Source: Streptomyces lienomycini
GTDB lineage: Bacteria; Actinomycetota; Actinomycetes; Streptomycetales; Streptomycetaceae
Direction: 5' to 3'
Assembly: GCF_027947595.1 (NCBI RefSeq)
Contig: NZ_CP116257.1
Span: 1,054,001-1,118,000 of the forward strand
DNA: 64,000 bases
Under the pieces are notes generated by a model. That model was not told where the DNA came from. It worked only from the letters and a program-made list of their open reading frames with translations, and did no database searches. The stretch's first letter is position 1. Each line of letters starts with the position of its first letter. The position numbers and the translations under genes were made by a program. Below, piece after piece: positions 24,142 to 33,446 of the stretch.

Positions 24142-25467
24142 GTGGTGACCAGCACAAAGCGCCACAAGCCCGACAGGCGCACCTACGTTCTCGACACCAG
24201 CGTCCTGCTGGCCGACCCGAACGCCCTGAACCGCTTCGACGAGCACGAGGTCGTGCTCCCCATCGTCGTGGTGACGGAGCTGGAGGCGAAACGGCACCAT
24301 CCCGAACTCGGTTACTTCGCCAGGCAGGCCCTGCGTCTGCTCGACGAGTTCCGGGTGCGGCACGGTCGCCTCGACGCCCCTATCCCCATCGGGGATCTCG
24401 GAGGTACCGTCCGTGTCGAGCTCAACCACTCGGACCCCAGCGTGCTGCCCACCGGCTACCGCCTGGGGGACAACGACTCCCGCATCCTCGCGGTCGCCCG
24501 CAATCTGCAGGCGGAGGGCTTCGACGTCACCGTCGTCTCGAAGGACCTCCCGCTGAGGATCAAAGCCTCCTCCGTCGGGCTCCTCGCCGAGGAGTACCGC
24601 GCCGAGCTGGCCATCACGGACGCCTCCGGCTGGACCGGGATGTCCGAACTGACCCTGCCGGCCGAGCAGGTGGACGTGCTCTTCGAGGAGGGCCGGGTCC
24701 ACGTCCCCGAGGCCGCCGACCTGCCCGTGCACACCGGTCTGACCATCCAGTCGGAGCGCGGCAAGGCCCTCGGCCGCGTCACACCCGACGGCAGCGTCCG
24801 GCTGGTGCGCGGCGACCGGGAGGCGTTCGGCATCAAGGGCCGCAGCGCCGAGCAGCGCATCGCGCTCGACCTGCTCCTCGACCCGGACGTCGGCATCGTC
24901 TCGATGGGCGGCCGGGCCGGCACCGGCAAGTCGGCGCTGGCGCTGTGCGCGGGCCTGGAGGCCGTGCTGGAGCGCCGGCAGCACCAGAAGGTGATGGTCT
25001 TCCGTCCGCTGTACGCGGTGGGCGGGCAGGAGCTCGGCTACCTGCCCGGCTCCGAGGCGGAGAAGATGAGCCCCTGGGCGCAGGCGGTCTTCGACACGCT
25101 GTCGGCCGTCACCAGCCGCGAGGTCATCGAGGAGGTGACCGCCCGCGGCATGCTGGAGGTCCTGCCCCTCACCCACATCCGCGGCCGCTCGCTGCACGAC
25201 GCGTTCGTGATCGTGGACGAGGCCCAGTCGCTCGAGCGGAACGTCCTGCTGACCGTCCTGTCCCGGATCGGGGCCGACTCACGCGTCGTCCTCACCCACG
25301 ACGTGGCACAGCGGGACAACCTGCGGGTGGGGCGGTACGACGGAGTCGTCGCCGTCATCGAGAAACTGAAGGGGCATCCGCTCTTCGCGCACGTCACCCT
25401 GACGCGCTCCGAGAGGTCGCAGATCGCCGCACTCGTGACCGAAATGCTGGAGGACGGTCACATCTGA
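24142..25467 (+). CDS. PIN domain - PhoH family ATPase (PhoH2 type)
   Basis: A 441-residue fusion of an N-terminal PIN nuclease domain ([18 protein letters not shown] with the first acidic residue; [18 protein letters not shown]) and a C-terminal PhoH ATPase. Walker [13 protein letters not shown] lies near residue 258 and Walker B VIVDEAQS near 358. Known PhoH2 proteins are ATP-dependent RNA helicase/ribonucleases. In mycobacteria they pair with a PhoAT antitoxin; no such gene is seen upstream here. GTG 24142 has GAGGGGG 11 bases upstream; GTG 24145 is equally possible. Confidence 0.88.
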   Translation: MVTSTKRHKPDRRTYVLDTSVLLADPNALNRFDEHEVVLPIVVVTELEAKRHHPELGYFARQALRLLDEFRVRHGRLDAPIPIGDLGGTVRVELNHSDPSVLPTGYRLGDNDSRILAVARNLQAEGFDVTVVSKDLPLRIKASSVGLLAEEYRAELAITDASGWTGMSELTLPAEQVDVLFEEGRVHVPEAADLPVHTGLTIQSERGKALGRVTPDGSVRLVRGDREAFGIKGRSAEQRIALDLLLDPDVGIVSMGGRAGTGKSALALCAGLEAVLERRQHQKVMVFRPLYAVGGQELGYLPGSEAEKMSPWAQAVFDTLSAVTSREVIEEVTARGMLEVLPLTHIRGRSLHDAFVIVDEAQSLERNVLLTVLSRIGADSRVVLTHDVAQRDNLRVGRYDGVVAVIEKLKGHPLFAHVTLTRSERSQIAALVTEMLEDGHI

Positions 25468-25912
25468 TCCCTCTGACCGGTCTCTGACCGTCTGAGAACT
25501 CCGACCCGACAAGGGCCGGTTACCCGACAGTCGGCGCCGTCCGGAAAGGCCAAGAGCCTAGCCGGGCGGCGCCTCGGTGTGTGCGGATTTCCGAGAATCC
25601 CGTGGGCCAAACGGGATGTGAGCTTTCACACGCAACACAGAATTGCCTCACCCCGCCGGGTTACGGCAGAGTCTCGTTCCTGTCAGGCCCCGCATACGAC
25701 ACAGTTGTACCCCCAGGGGTACGGCGCCCCAGACGCACCAGTTCCAACTCCATAGCCGAGTCGTATGCCGCCCGAGCACCACGCGGCGCTCCCCCTGGGG
25801 AGTTGTCCACCGGGCCCGTGCCTCCCGTGACCCGTAGTGGGGGAGGCCAGCGCCAGGGGCACGATTGCGTCCGCGAGGGTCACCGAAGCGGGCGATGCTG
25901 GAAGGAAACCGT
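25468..25912 (+). promoter_or_regulatory. Long leader before the transglycosylase gene with two palindromes
   Basis: This 445-base non-coding stretch holds TGTGAGCTTTCACA (25617-25630), a palindrome with CRP-like half sites but only four bases between them, and GTACCCCCAGGGGTAC (25707-25722), a 16-base palindrome with one mismatch pair. Several streptomycete cell-wall hydrolase genes have c-di-AMP riboswitches in their leaders; I looked for that core here and could not recognise it. Confidence 0.4.
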
Positions 25913-26608
25913 GTGAGCCGGATCTCGGTCCGGGGATTCGCAGTGGCCTCGGCCACGGCGGTCACCGCCGTCGGAAGCGTCGTCGGAGTTGCCTCGGGCA
26001 GCGTCGCGCAGAACAACGACGCGGAGGCGACAGCAGCCGGCACGACGCTGCTCGCGGACATCCCCATGGGCGAGCAGGCGCAGGTGCAGACCGCGTCCCT
26101 GACGCAGCAGGCCGACGTACAGGCCATCGCCGCGGACGCGAGCGCCAGGAAGGACGCCGAGGCGGCGGCCCGCAAGGCAGCGGCCCAGACGGCCGTGGAC
26201 AAGCAGGAGAAGGCCAAGAAGGCGGCCGCGGACGCCAAGAAGCGCGAGGCGCAGAGGGAAGCGGCCAGCCGCGACGCCAAGCGCGACGCCACCAGCTTCT
26301 CCGTCCAGAGCTCCTACAGCACCGGCCAGATCCAGGCGATGGCCCGTCAGATGGTGCCCAGCGGCCAGTTCCAGTGCTTCAGCAACATCGTGGACCACGA
26401 GTCCAGCTGGAACTACAAGGCCGTCAACGCCTCCTCCGGAGCCTACGGACTCTTCCAGGCCCTCCCGGCGGGCAAGTACGCCTCCGCGGGCGCGGACTGG
26501 CGCACCAACCCGGCCACGCAGATCAAGTGGGGCCTCAGCTACATGGACAACCGCTACGGCAGCCCGTGCGAGGCCTGGACCTTCTGGCAGGCCAACCACT
26601 GGTACTGA
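25913..26608 (+). CDS. Secreted lytic transglycosylase-like protein (SLT fold)
   Basis: A 231-residue exported protein. GTG 25913 follows GGAAGG. A signal peptide (SVRGFAVASATAVTAVGSVV) is followed by an Ala/Lys/Arg-rich coiled region (about 85-125) that could lie along the wall, and a C-terminal SLT domain. The likely catalytic Glu is in CFSNIVDHESSWN; GAYGLFQALPAGKYASAG and the TQIKWGLSYMDNRYG repeat region are standard for this Streptomyces subfamily. Such enzymes cut peptidoglycan glycan strands during growth or spore germination. A terminator follows. Confidence 0.85.
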   Translation: MSRISVRGFAVASATAVTAVGSVVGVASGSVAQNNDAEATAAGTTLLADIPMGEQAQVQTASLTQQADVQAIAADASARKDAEAAARKAAAQTAVDKQEKAKKAAADAKKREAQREAASRDAKRDATSFSVQSSYSTGQIQAMARQMVPSGQFQCFSNIVDHESSWNYKAVNASSGAYGLFQALPAGKYASAGADWRTNPATQIKWGLSYMDNRYGSPCEAWTFWQANHWY

Positions 26609-26649
26609 GCCCGCCGTCCGCCCGGCGCGGCCCACCGCTCAACCTCGCG

Positions 26650-26681
26650 AAGCCCCTCGCCGTCCTACGGTGAGGGGCTTT
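26650..26681 (+). terminator. Terminator after the transglycosylase gene
   Basis: AAGCCCCTC (26650-26658) pairs with GAGGGGCTT (26672-26680), extended inward by CCGT/ACGG, with a short T-run. It begins 42 bases after the stop. Confidence 0.8.
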
Positions 26682-26759
26682 CGCGCTCCCGCCATGTACG
26701 GTCGGACCGGAACGACTCCGGGGGGAGTGGTGGGGAAAGACGGGGGAAGAGGACGGATC

Positions 26760-28133
26760 ATGTCGCGAGTGCCAGGGTGGCTCGGCCGGCTCGGCGCCGG
26801 ACTGACGCAGATGAGCGAACGGTTGGACCAGCGCCGCGAACAGGCGCGGCGGGACGACGCCGACGAGGGACCGGCCCCCTCCGCCGACCCCGCGGGGCAC
26901 TCCGCCGAGGACGAGGCCCACGAGTACGCGGCCACGCAGCACCTGCACGTGGTCCGCGACCGCCCGGACCCGGCCCTGGCGGTGCCCTGGGGCGTGCGGG
27001 TGGCCGCCGAGGCCGGTTGGCGGCTCCTGGTGCTCGCGGGCACCGTGTGGGTGCTGATGCGGGTCATCAGCGCCGTACAACTGGTGGTGCTGGCGTTCGT
27101 CGCCGCCCTGCTCATCACCGCACTGCTCCAGCCGGCCGTCGCCTGGCTGCGCCGGCGCGGAGTGCCGCGTGGGCCGGCCACCGCGCTGACCGCGATCCTC
27201 GGCTTCGTGATCATGGGGCTGATCGGCTGGTTCGTCACCTGGCAGGTGATGGAGAACATCGACAACCTCTCCGACCAGGTCCAGGACGGCATCGACGAAC
27301 TGCGCAACTGGCTGCTCAACAGCCCCTTCCACGTCACCGACAAGCAGATCAACGAGATCGCCAAGAACCTGCGCGACGCGGTCGGCGCCAACACCGACCA
27401 GATAACGTCGGCCGGTCTGGAGGGCGTCACCGTCGTCGTCGAGGCGCTCACCGGCATCCTGCTGGCCGCCTTCTCGACGCTCTTCCTGCTCTACGACGGC
27501 AAGCGCATCTGGCAGTGGACGCTGAAGCTGGTGCCCGCGGCGGCCCGCCCGGGCGTCGCCGGAGCCGGTCCGCGCGCGTGGCGGACGCTGACCGCGTATG
27601 TGCGCGGCACGGTCGTCGTGGCACTGATCGACGCCATCTTCATCGGCCTCGGCATCTACTTCCTGGACGTGCCGATGGCCGTCCCGCTGGCCGTGTTCAT
27701 CTTCCTGTTCGCCTTCATCCCGCTCGTCGGCGCGGTGGTGTCGGGAGCCCTCGCGGTCGTCGTGGCGCTGGTGACGCAGGGCATGTTCGCGGCGGTCATG
27801 ACGCTCGTGGTGGTGCTGGCGGTGCAGCAGATCGAGGGGCACATCCTGCAGCCCTTCATCCTCGGGCGCGCGGTACGCGTCCACCCGCTGGCCGTGGTGC
27901 TGTCGGTGGCCGCCGGCGGCATGGTGGCCGGCATCGGCGGCGCCGTCGTCGCCGTACCGCTGGTGGCGGTCACCAACACCGTCGTGGGCTATCTGCGGGC
28001 GTACTCCCGCGAGGCCGCCCTGCGGCGCACGCCGAAGCCGCACGGCGCCACGTCGACGGACGCCTCCCCGGCCGTCGACCCGCCGCCCCGCCCCCCGCAG
28101 GCCGACCCGCCGTCGGACACCTCCCCGGCGTAG
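26760..28133 (+). CDS. AI-2E family transporter (membrane protein)
   Basis: A 457-residue protein starting at ATG 26760 (GAGG 10 bases upstream). After a charged, probably cytoplasmic N terminus come about eight membrane helices with the family's central coiled segment (NLSDQVQDGIDELRNWLLN) and the conserved VQQIEGHILQPFILGRAV near the C terminus. The family includes exporters of diverse small molecules and Na+/H+ antiporters; the AI-2 name does not prove a quorum-sensing role. The C terminus is rich in Pro. Confidence 0.88.
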   Translation: MSRVPGWLGRLGAGLTQMSERLDQRREQARRDDADEGPAPSADPAGHSAEDEAHEYAATQHLHVVRDRPDPALAVPWGVRVAAEAGWRLLVLAGTVWVLMRVISAVQLVVLAFVAALLITALLQPAVAWLRRRGVPRGPATALTAILGFVIMGLIGWFVTWQVMENIDNLSDQVQDGIDELRNWLLNSPFHVTDKQINEIAKNLRDAVGANTDQITSAGLEGVTVVVEALTGILLAAFSTLFLLYDGKRIWQWTLKLVPAAARPGVAGAGPRAWRTLTAYVRGTVVVALIDAIFIGLGIYFLDVPMAVPLAVFIFLFAFIPLVGAVVSGALAVVVALVTQGMFAAVMTLVVVLAVQQIEGHILQPFILGRAVRVHPLAVVLSVAAGGMVAGIGGAVVAVPLVAVTNTVVGYLRAYSREAALRRTPKPHGATSTDASPAVDPPPRPPQADPPSDTSPA

Positions 28134-28141
28134 CGACGCGA

Positions 28142-28177
28142 ACGGGCCCCGCCCACCTCTCGGTGGACGGGGCCCGT
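28142..28177. terminator. Bidirectional terminator between convergent genes
   Basis: ACGGGCCCCG plus CCACC (28142-28157) pairs with GGTGG plus CGGGGCCCGT (28162-28177) around a four-base TCTC loop. It separates the AI-2E gene (+) from ahpD (-). Confidence 0.8.
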
Positions 28178-28202
28178 GCCGTGGGTGCCGCGTGCCGCGG
28201 GA

Positions 28203-28739
28203 CTACTCGGCGGCCATGACCGCCTCGGCGTCCAGCGTGACACCGACGGCCTCGACCACGGCGGCGATCTTGAACGCCTCCTGGATCGTCTCGCGGTCCA
28301 CACCGGCCTTGCGGAGCACCTGCTCGTGCGAGTCCAGGCACATGCCGCAGCCGTTGATGGCGGACACCGCGAACGACCACAGCTCGAAGTCGACCTTGTC
28401 GACGCCCGGGTTGCCGATGACGTTCATCCGCAGACCGGCGCGCAGGGTGCCGTACTCGTGGTCCGACAGCAGGTGCCGGGTGCGGTAGAAGACGTTGTTC
28501 ATCGCCATCACGGCGGCGGCCGACTTGGCGGCCGAGTACGCCTCGGGCGACAGGTGGGCCTTCGCCTCCGGCTCCAGCTCGCGCAGCACGATCGGCGAGC
28601 GCGAGGCGATGGCGGTTGCCAGCACGGTGCCCCACACCTGCTGCGCCGGGAGGTCGGAGTTGCCGATGACCGAACCCAGGTTGAGCTTCAGGTCCTTGGC
28701 GTAGTCCGGTACGGCGGACTTCAGGGAGTCGAGGGACAT
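28203..28739 (-). CDS. ahpD: Alkyl hydroperoxide reductase AhpD
   Basis: A 178-residue carboxymuconolactone decarboxylase-fold protein. The redox pair is [10 protein letters not shown] (CXXC with the conserved His) near residue 130. In actinobacteria AhpD reduces oxidised AhpC, drawing electrons from the dihydrolipoamide system. It is the second gene of the ahpC-ahpD operon, starting six bases after the ahpC stop. Confidence 0.95.
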   Translation of the reverse strand: MSLDSLKSAVPDYAKDLKLNLGSVIGNSDLPAQQVWGTVLATAIASRSPIVLRELEPEAKAHLSPEAYSAAKSAAAVMAMNNVFYRTRHLLSDHEYGTLRAGLRMNVIGNPGVDKVDFELWSFAVSAINGCGMCLDSHEQVLRKAGVDRETIQEAFKIAAVVEAVGVTLDAEAVMAAE

Positions 28740-28745
28740 GTCAGC

Positions 28746-29300
28746 TCACTCCCCCGACAGCAGCGCGACCGGGTCCAGGGTTTCGTCGCCCTTGCTCCAG
28801 TTGCACGGGCAGAGCTCGTCGGTCTGCAGGGCGTCGAGGACCCGCAGGACCTCCTTGGGGTTACGGCCGACGGAGCCGGCGGTGACCATCGTGAACTGGA
28901 TCTCGTTGTTCTGGTCCACGATGAAGACCGCGCGCTGCGCGAAGCCGTCCTCGCCCTCGATGCCGAGGTCACGCATCAGCTCGTGCTTCGAGTCGGCCAG
29001 CATCGGGAAGGGCAGGTCGGTCAGGTCCGGGTGGTCCTTGCGCCAGGCGTGGTGCACGAACTCCGAGTCGCCGGAGAAGCCGAGGACCTGGGCGTCACGG
29101 TCGGCGAACTCGTCGTTCAGCTTGCCGAAGGCGGCGATCTCGGTCGGGCACACGAAGGTGAAGTCCTTGGGCCAGGCGAAGACGACCTTCCACTGACCCT
29201 CGTAGGTCTTGTGGTTGATCTGCTGGAACTCCTTGCCCTTCTCCAGCGAGACGCAGGCGGTCAGGTCGAACTCGGGGAACTTGTCACCGACAGTGAGCAC
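28746..29300 (-). CDS. ahpC: Peroxiredoxin AhpC
   Basis: A 184-residue 2-Cys peroxiredoxin. The peroxidatic Cys is in DFTFVCPTEI (about residue 54) and the resolving Cys in TDELCPCNWS near the C terminus. It reduces H2O2 and organic peroxides in the cytoplasm together with AhpD. GTG 29300 is chosen because GGAGAG stands just upstream and the protein then begins LTVGDKFPEFDL like its relatives. Divergent from oxyR across 138 bases, hence almost certainly OxyR-controlled. Confidence 0.95.
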   Translation of the reverse strand: MLTVGDKFPEFDLTACVSLEKGKEFQQINHKTYEGQWKVVFAWPKDFTFVCPTEIAAFGKLNDEFADRDAQVLGFSGDSEFVHHAWRKDHPDLTDLPFPMLADSKHELMRDLGIEGEDGFAQRAVFIVDQNNEIQFTMVTAGSVGRNPKEVLRVLDALQTDELCPCNWSKGDETLDPVALLSGE

Positions 29301-29438
29301 GTGCTCTCCAAAAGCGCAGCGAAGAAACACCCCGTTTTGCGAGTGTTTCCCATGGGTTGGACGTAGTTGATGTTGGCACAGGGTGCATTGATTAGGGAAA
29401 TAGCTACAATCGGTCGAGTTGATCGGAGGTGGCTATTA
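29301..29438. promoter_or_regulatory. ahpC / oxyR divergent control region
   Basis: The 138-base region between the two start codons is clearly richer in A and T. ATAGCTAC (29400-29407) and GTGGCTAT (29429-29436) are inverted copies of ATAGCYAC separated by 21 bases and overlap the oxyR leader; a LysR-type regulator could bind here. Exact promoters were not assigned. Confidence 0.6.
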
Positions 29439-30377
29439 GTGTCCGGCAAGAAGAGGCAGCCCAGCCTCGCCCAACTGCGGGCTTTCGACGCGGTCGCCGA
29501 GCATCTGCATTTCCGCGACGCCGCCGCCGCGATCGGCATGAGCCAGCCGGCGCTCTCGGGCGCCGTTTCCGCGCTGGAGGAGGCACTGGGTGTCACGCTC
29601 CTGGAGCGTACGACGCGCAAGGTGCTGCTCTCGCCCGCCGGGGAACGCCTCGCGGTGCGGACCAAGGCCGTACTGGCGGAGGTCGGCGCCCTGTTGGAGG
29701 AGGCGGAGGCGGTCCGGGCGCCCTTCACCGGGGCGCTGCGCCTCGGGGTCATCCCGACCGTGGCACCGTACCTGCTGCCGACGGTGCTGCGACTCGTCCA
29801 CGACCGCTACCCCGACCTCGACCTCCAGGTCCACGAGGAGCAGACCGCGAGCCTCCTGGACGGCCTCACCAGCGGCCGCCTCGACCTGCTGCTGCTCGCC
29901 GTCCCCCTCGGCGTCCCCGGCGTCACCGAACTCCCGCTCTTCGACGAGGACTTCGTGCTCGTCACCCCGCTCGACCACCGGCTCGGCGGCCGTGAGGGAC
30001 TCTCGCGCGCGGTCCTGCGCGAGCTGAAACTGCTCCTGCTCGACGAGGGCCACTGCCTGCGCGACCAGGCCCTGGACATCTGCCGGGAGGCGGGCCGCGC
30101 GGGTGTCCCGGCGACGACGACGGCCGCCGGTCTGTCGACGCTGGTGCAACTGGTGGCGGGCGGCCTCGGGGTGACGCTGCTGCCGCGCACCGCCGTCCGC
30201 GTGGAGACCTCCCGCTCCAGCCAGCTCCTCACCGCCTCCTTCACCGACCCGGCCCCCACCCGCCGTATCGCCCTCGCCATGCGCACGGGCGCGGCCCGCT
30301 CGGCGGAGTACGCGGAACTGGCGGGGGCGCTGCGCGAGGCGATGGCGGACCTGCCGGTGCGCACGGTGCACGACTGA
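29439..30377 (+). CDS. oxyR: Peroxide-sensing LysR-type regulator OxyR
   Basis: A 312-residue LysR regulator. N-terminal winged helix-turn-helix: FDAVAEHLHFRDAAAAIGMS, QPALSGAVSALEEALG. The effector domain contains EGHCLRDQALDIC, the two Cys that form the peroxide-induced disulfide in OxyR. GTG 29439 is preceded by GGAGG at nine bases; upstream in-frame ATG codons at 29367 lie in the control region. It activates ahpC-ahpD in response to H2O2. A terminator overlaps the stop. Confidence 0.92.
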   Translation: MSGKKRQPSLAQLRAFDAVAEHLHFRDAAAAIGMSQPALSGAVSALEEALGVTLLERTTRKVLLSPAGERLAVRTKAVLAEVGALLEEAEAVRAPFTGALRLGVIPTVAPYLLPTVLRLVHDRYPDLDLQVHEEQTASLLDGLTSGRLDLLLLAVPLGVPGVTELPLFDEDFVLVTPLDHRLGGREGLSRAVLRELKLLLLDEGHCLRDQALDICREAGRAGVPATTTAAGLSTLVQLVAGGLGVTLLPRTAVRVETSRSSQLLTASFTDPAPTRRIALAMRTGAARSAEYAELAGALREAMADLPVRTVHD

Positions 30378-30403
30378 GCGACCGCCCCGCGGGACGGTCG
30401 CTC
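30376..30403 (+). terminator. Terminator after oxyR
   Basis: GAGCGACCG (30376-30384) pairs with CGGTCGCTC (30395-30403) around a 10-base loop; the left arm overlaps the oxyR stop codon. It faces the convergent permease gene. Confidence 0.7.
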
Positions 30404-30420
30404 ACTCGTGCGCGGCGGAA

Positions 30421-32760
30421 CTACTCCGTCCGCAGCCCCTCCGGCCGCATCAGCCGCCACAGCGGGGGCAGGCTGCACAGCGTCACCGCCAGGACGACCG
30501 CGGCGCCGATGCCGGCCATGGACAGGACGCCGGTCCAGTCGACGTGGACCGGGGTGCTCGTCATCTTCAGGAGCACCGTGCCCAGGGTCAGGCCCACCAC
30601 CGAGGCCAGCAGCAGACCGAGCACGATGGGAATCGCCGTCTGCCACAGCACCGACAGGCTGAGCGTGCGGCGCCGGGTACCGAAGGCGACCAGCGCCGAC
30701 AGCAGCTTCTTCCGCTCCCGCAACTGCTCCAGCTGCGAGACCAGCAGGCTCGCGCCGATCAGCGCCAGCACACACGCCGCCCCGACGAACAGACCGGTGC
30801 GGATGGCGGTGAACCGGTCGGTCTGTTCCGTCGCCGACCACTTCTCGGCATGCGCCAGCGGATGGATGGCCGCCGTGGTGTTCCGTACCCGTTCGTACAC
30901 GTCCGGCACCGACTCGTCCAGCGCGAGGAAGACGGACCCGGTCAGGGCCGGTGCGAGCGTGTCCGGAATCGCCTTCGGCGTGGCCAGGATGCCCGCCCCG
31001 GCGACATCGGCGTCGGAAATCGGCTTCACCGTCCTGATGCCCTGCGGCACCGTCCAGGGGATCCCCCCGCTGTCCGAACCGCTGTCGAAGGACGGGTCCG
31101 TGAACAGTTTCCGGCCCGGCGTGGCCAGCTTCGCCGTGTCCTCCTCGCCGCTGTCCTCCTCGTTGCCCTGGACGACGAACACGTCGCCGTCCTCGCAGGA
31201 GGGCAACTCGGCCATGTCCCGCAACGTGGCGCAGTCGCCCACCTGCAGGATCGTGCTGTTGTCCGGGTCGTGGGGCTTGTCGCCGACGAAGCCCTCGGAG
31301 TAGGCGGAGACCGCCTTCACACCCTCGACGCCGCGGAACCTGTCGGCCGCCGACACCACCGGGACCTCGCTGGGCAGTCCCGCGGCCATCTGCACCCGCG
31401 ACACGTCCTGCCCGGTGGACTCGGTGTAGTCGTCGTCCACGCCGGCGAACAGCATCTGCAGGGCGATCGCCCCGGCGACGGCCACCGCGACGCCGTTGAC
31501 CATGCGGGCCGCCGTACCGCTGCTCATCTGCAGCCTGCGAACAGCCAGTTGCCAGGCCACGCCCCCCGAGCCGATCCGCGCGACCACGGCCTCCACGATC
31601 CACGGCAGCAGCGCGGTCACACCGATCAGGAGCAGGACGACACCGCCGGTCACCAGGTACTGGTTGAAGTCGCCGTTCTCCCGCCCGTTGCCGATCATCG
31701 GGTAGAGCATGGCGAGTCCGGCCACCGGCAGCAGCAGCCGCCACCACAGCCGTCGCCGGGCCGGCCGGCCCGCGCGCACCACACCGAGCGGTTCGATGAC
31801 CACCCCGCGCAGCGCGAACAGGGTCACCAGCACCGCCGCCGCCGGCACCGCCACCGCGACCAGCAGGGCCAGCAGCGGCGAGGGGTTGAGGTAACTCGGG
31901 AACACACTGACGCGGTACACCTCGGCGGTACCCGCGAGCTGGCGGCCGACCATGAAGAACCCGGCACCGAAGACCAGCCCGAGGACCGCGCCCGCCAGTG
32001 CCTCACCGGCGGCGATGCGCCGGGTCATACGGCCGTCGGAGCCCACCAGGCGCAGAGCCGCGAGCCGCCGGTCCCGTCGCTCACCGCCGAACCGCACGGC
32101 GGCGGCGATGAACACCGCGACCGGCATCAGCAGCACCACGAAGACGACGAGGATCAGCAGGACCAGCACCGGGTCCGTCTTCTGCTCCCCGGGGTCCGGA
32201 TCGCCGAAGCGGTCGATCCGCTCGATCGAGCCCGCGCTGATGTGCTGAGCCAGCCCCTGCGCACCCCGGTAGTAGGTGAGTTCGGCCGAGCCGATCAGCC
32301 CCTCCTCCGCGATCGTGCCGACGATCCGGTCCGGCAGCCGCTCGCGCAGCAGCGCGCCGGAGTCCGACGCCAGCAGCTTCTCCAGCGCGGGGGAGACCAC
32401 CATCTCGCCCACCGCCGGGAACTTCTCCACGCCCGGCGGCAGCGGCGCGCGCGGCCCCTCGGGCTCCAGAGACCGGCCCCGGACCTCGTGGTCGCGGAAC
32501 TCGTCGTAGGTGCGGGCGACCACGAGCGTGTTGTCCGCCTTCGGCATCTCCTCCAGGGAGAAGGTGATGTCGGAACGCGCCGCCTCCCGCTCGTGCCGGA
32601 CATTGAGCGCGTTCGGCACCGCCGTCGTCAGCAGCAGCAGCGCCACGCCGAGTCCGACGCCGACGGCCGTCAGCACGGCCCGGGTCCAGCCCTCCCGGCC
32701 ACCGGTGAAGGCGAAGCGGACGCCCAGCGTCAGGTCGGCCGCCCACTGGCGCACGTTCAT
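30421..32760 (-). CDS. FtsX-like ABC transporter permease
   Basis: A 779-residue permease with an N-terminal helix (TRAVLTAVGVGLGVALLLLT), a large extracellular part, a three-helix FtsX domain around 200-330, further helices in the middle, a second extracellular part with Cys pair (DCATLRDMAELPSCEDG) and a C-terminal FtsX domain ending ALPPLWRLMRPEGLR-like. This is the MacB/BceB-type mechanotransmission class, used for peptide resistance or lipoprotein traffic. ATG 32760 overlaps the ATPase stop by four bases. Confidence 0.88.
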   Translation of the reverse strand: MNVRQWAADLTLGVRFAFTGGREGWTRAVLTAVGVGLGVALLLLTTAVPNALNVRHEREAARSDITFSLEEMPKADNTLVVARTYDEFRDHEVRGRSLEPEGPRAPLPPGVEKFPAVGEMVVSPALEKLLASDSGALLRERLPDRIVGTIAEEGLIGSAELTYYRGAQGLAQHISAGSIERIDRFGDPDPGEQKTDPVLVLLILVVFVVLLMPVAVFIAAAVRFGGERRDRRLAALRLVGSDGRMTRRIAAGEALAGAVLGLVFGAGFFMVGRQLAGTAEVYRVSVFPSYLNPSPLLALLVAVAVPAAAVLVTLFALRGVVIEPLGVVRAGRPARRRLWWRLLLPVAGLAMLYPMIGNGRENGDFNQYLVTGGVVLLLIGVTALLPWIVEAVVARIGSGGVAWQLAVRRLQMSSGTAARMVNGVAVAVAGAIALQMLFAGVDDDYTESTGQDVSRVQMAAGLPSEVPVVSAADRFRGVEGVKAVSAYSEGFVGDKPHDPDNSTILQVGDCATLRDMAELPSCEDGDVFVVQGNEEDSGEEDTAKLATPGRKLFTDPSFDSGSDSGGIPWTVPQGIRTVKPISDADVAGAGILATPKAIPDTLAPALTGSVFLALDESVPDVYERVRNTTAAIHPLAHAEKWSATEQTDRFTAIRTGLFVGAACVLALIGASLLVSQLEQLRERKKLLSALVAFGTRRRTLSLSVLWQTAIPIVLGLLLASVVGLTLGTVLLKMTSTPVHVDWTGVLSMAGIGAAVVLAVTLCSLPPLWRLMRPEGLRTE

Positions 32761-33446
32761 ACGACCCGCTCCATGTCCCGGGACTTGCCGTCGCGCACGA
32801 CGATCTCGCGGTCCGAGTAGGCGGCCACCCGTGCCTCGTGCGTCACCAGGACGACGGCGGCGTTGGTCGAGCGGGCGGCGTCCGTGAGCAGCTCCATCAC
32901 GCGCTCCCCGTTGAGGGAGTCCAGCGCGCCGGTCGGCTCGTCGGCGAAGAGCACGCGCGGGCTCGTGACCAGCGAGCGCGCCACCGCGACCCGCTGGCCC
33001 TGGCCGCCGGAGACCTCACCGGGCCGCTTCTTCCCGAGGTCGTCGACCTCCAGCCGCTCCATCCAGGTCAGCGCCGTCCGCTCGGCCTCCTTGCGGGAGG
33101 TGCCGTTCAGGCGCAGCGGCAGGGCCACGTTCTCGACACAGGTCAGCTCCGGCACCAACTGCCCGAACTGGAACACGAACCCGAACTCCGAGCGGCGCAG
33201 CGCGCTGCGCTGGGCGTCGTTCATGGCGGACAGCTCGCGCCCGTTGTACGTGATCGTCCCCGAGTCCGGCGGCACGATCCCGGCGAGGCAGTGCAGCAGC
33301 GTCGACTTGCCGGACCCGGAGGGGCCCATGACGGCGACGACCTCGCCGGGGTGGATGGAGAACTCGGCGCCGTCGAGGGCGAGGGTGGGGCCGTAGGCCT
33401 TGCGGAGCTGCTCGGCCGAGAGCAGGGATCCTGCGGGGGGAGTCAT
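32757..33446 (-). CDS. ABC transporter ATP-binding protein (MacB/LolD type)
   Basis: A 229-residue ATPase: Walker A GPSGSGKST near residue 40, Q-loop FQFGQLVPELT, signature VSGGQGQRVAVAR, Walker B VLFADEPTGALDS and H-loop VTHE. It energises the FtsX-like permease encoded next. Coupled on both sides by four-base overlaps with the PadR gene and the permease gene, so the three are one operon. Confidence 0.93.
   Translation of the reverse strand: MTPPAGSLLSAEQLRKAYGPTLALDGAEFSIHPGEVVAVMGPSGSGKSTLLHCLAGIVPPDSGTITYNGRELSAMNDAQRSALRRSEFGFVFQFGQLVPELTCVENVALPLRLNGTSRKEAERTALTWMERLEVDDLGKKRPGEVSGGQGQRVAVARSLVTSPRVLFADEPTGALDSLNGERVMELLTDAARSTNAAVVLVTHEARVAAYSDREIVVRDGKSRDMERVV

Noticed and set aside
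25617..25630. Canonical Crp site
   Set aside because: Half sites TGTGA/TCACA are separated by four bases instead of six, so it is reported only as a palindrome.
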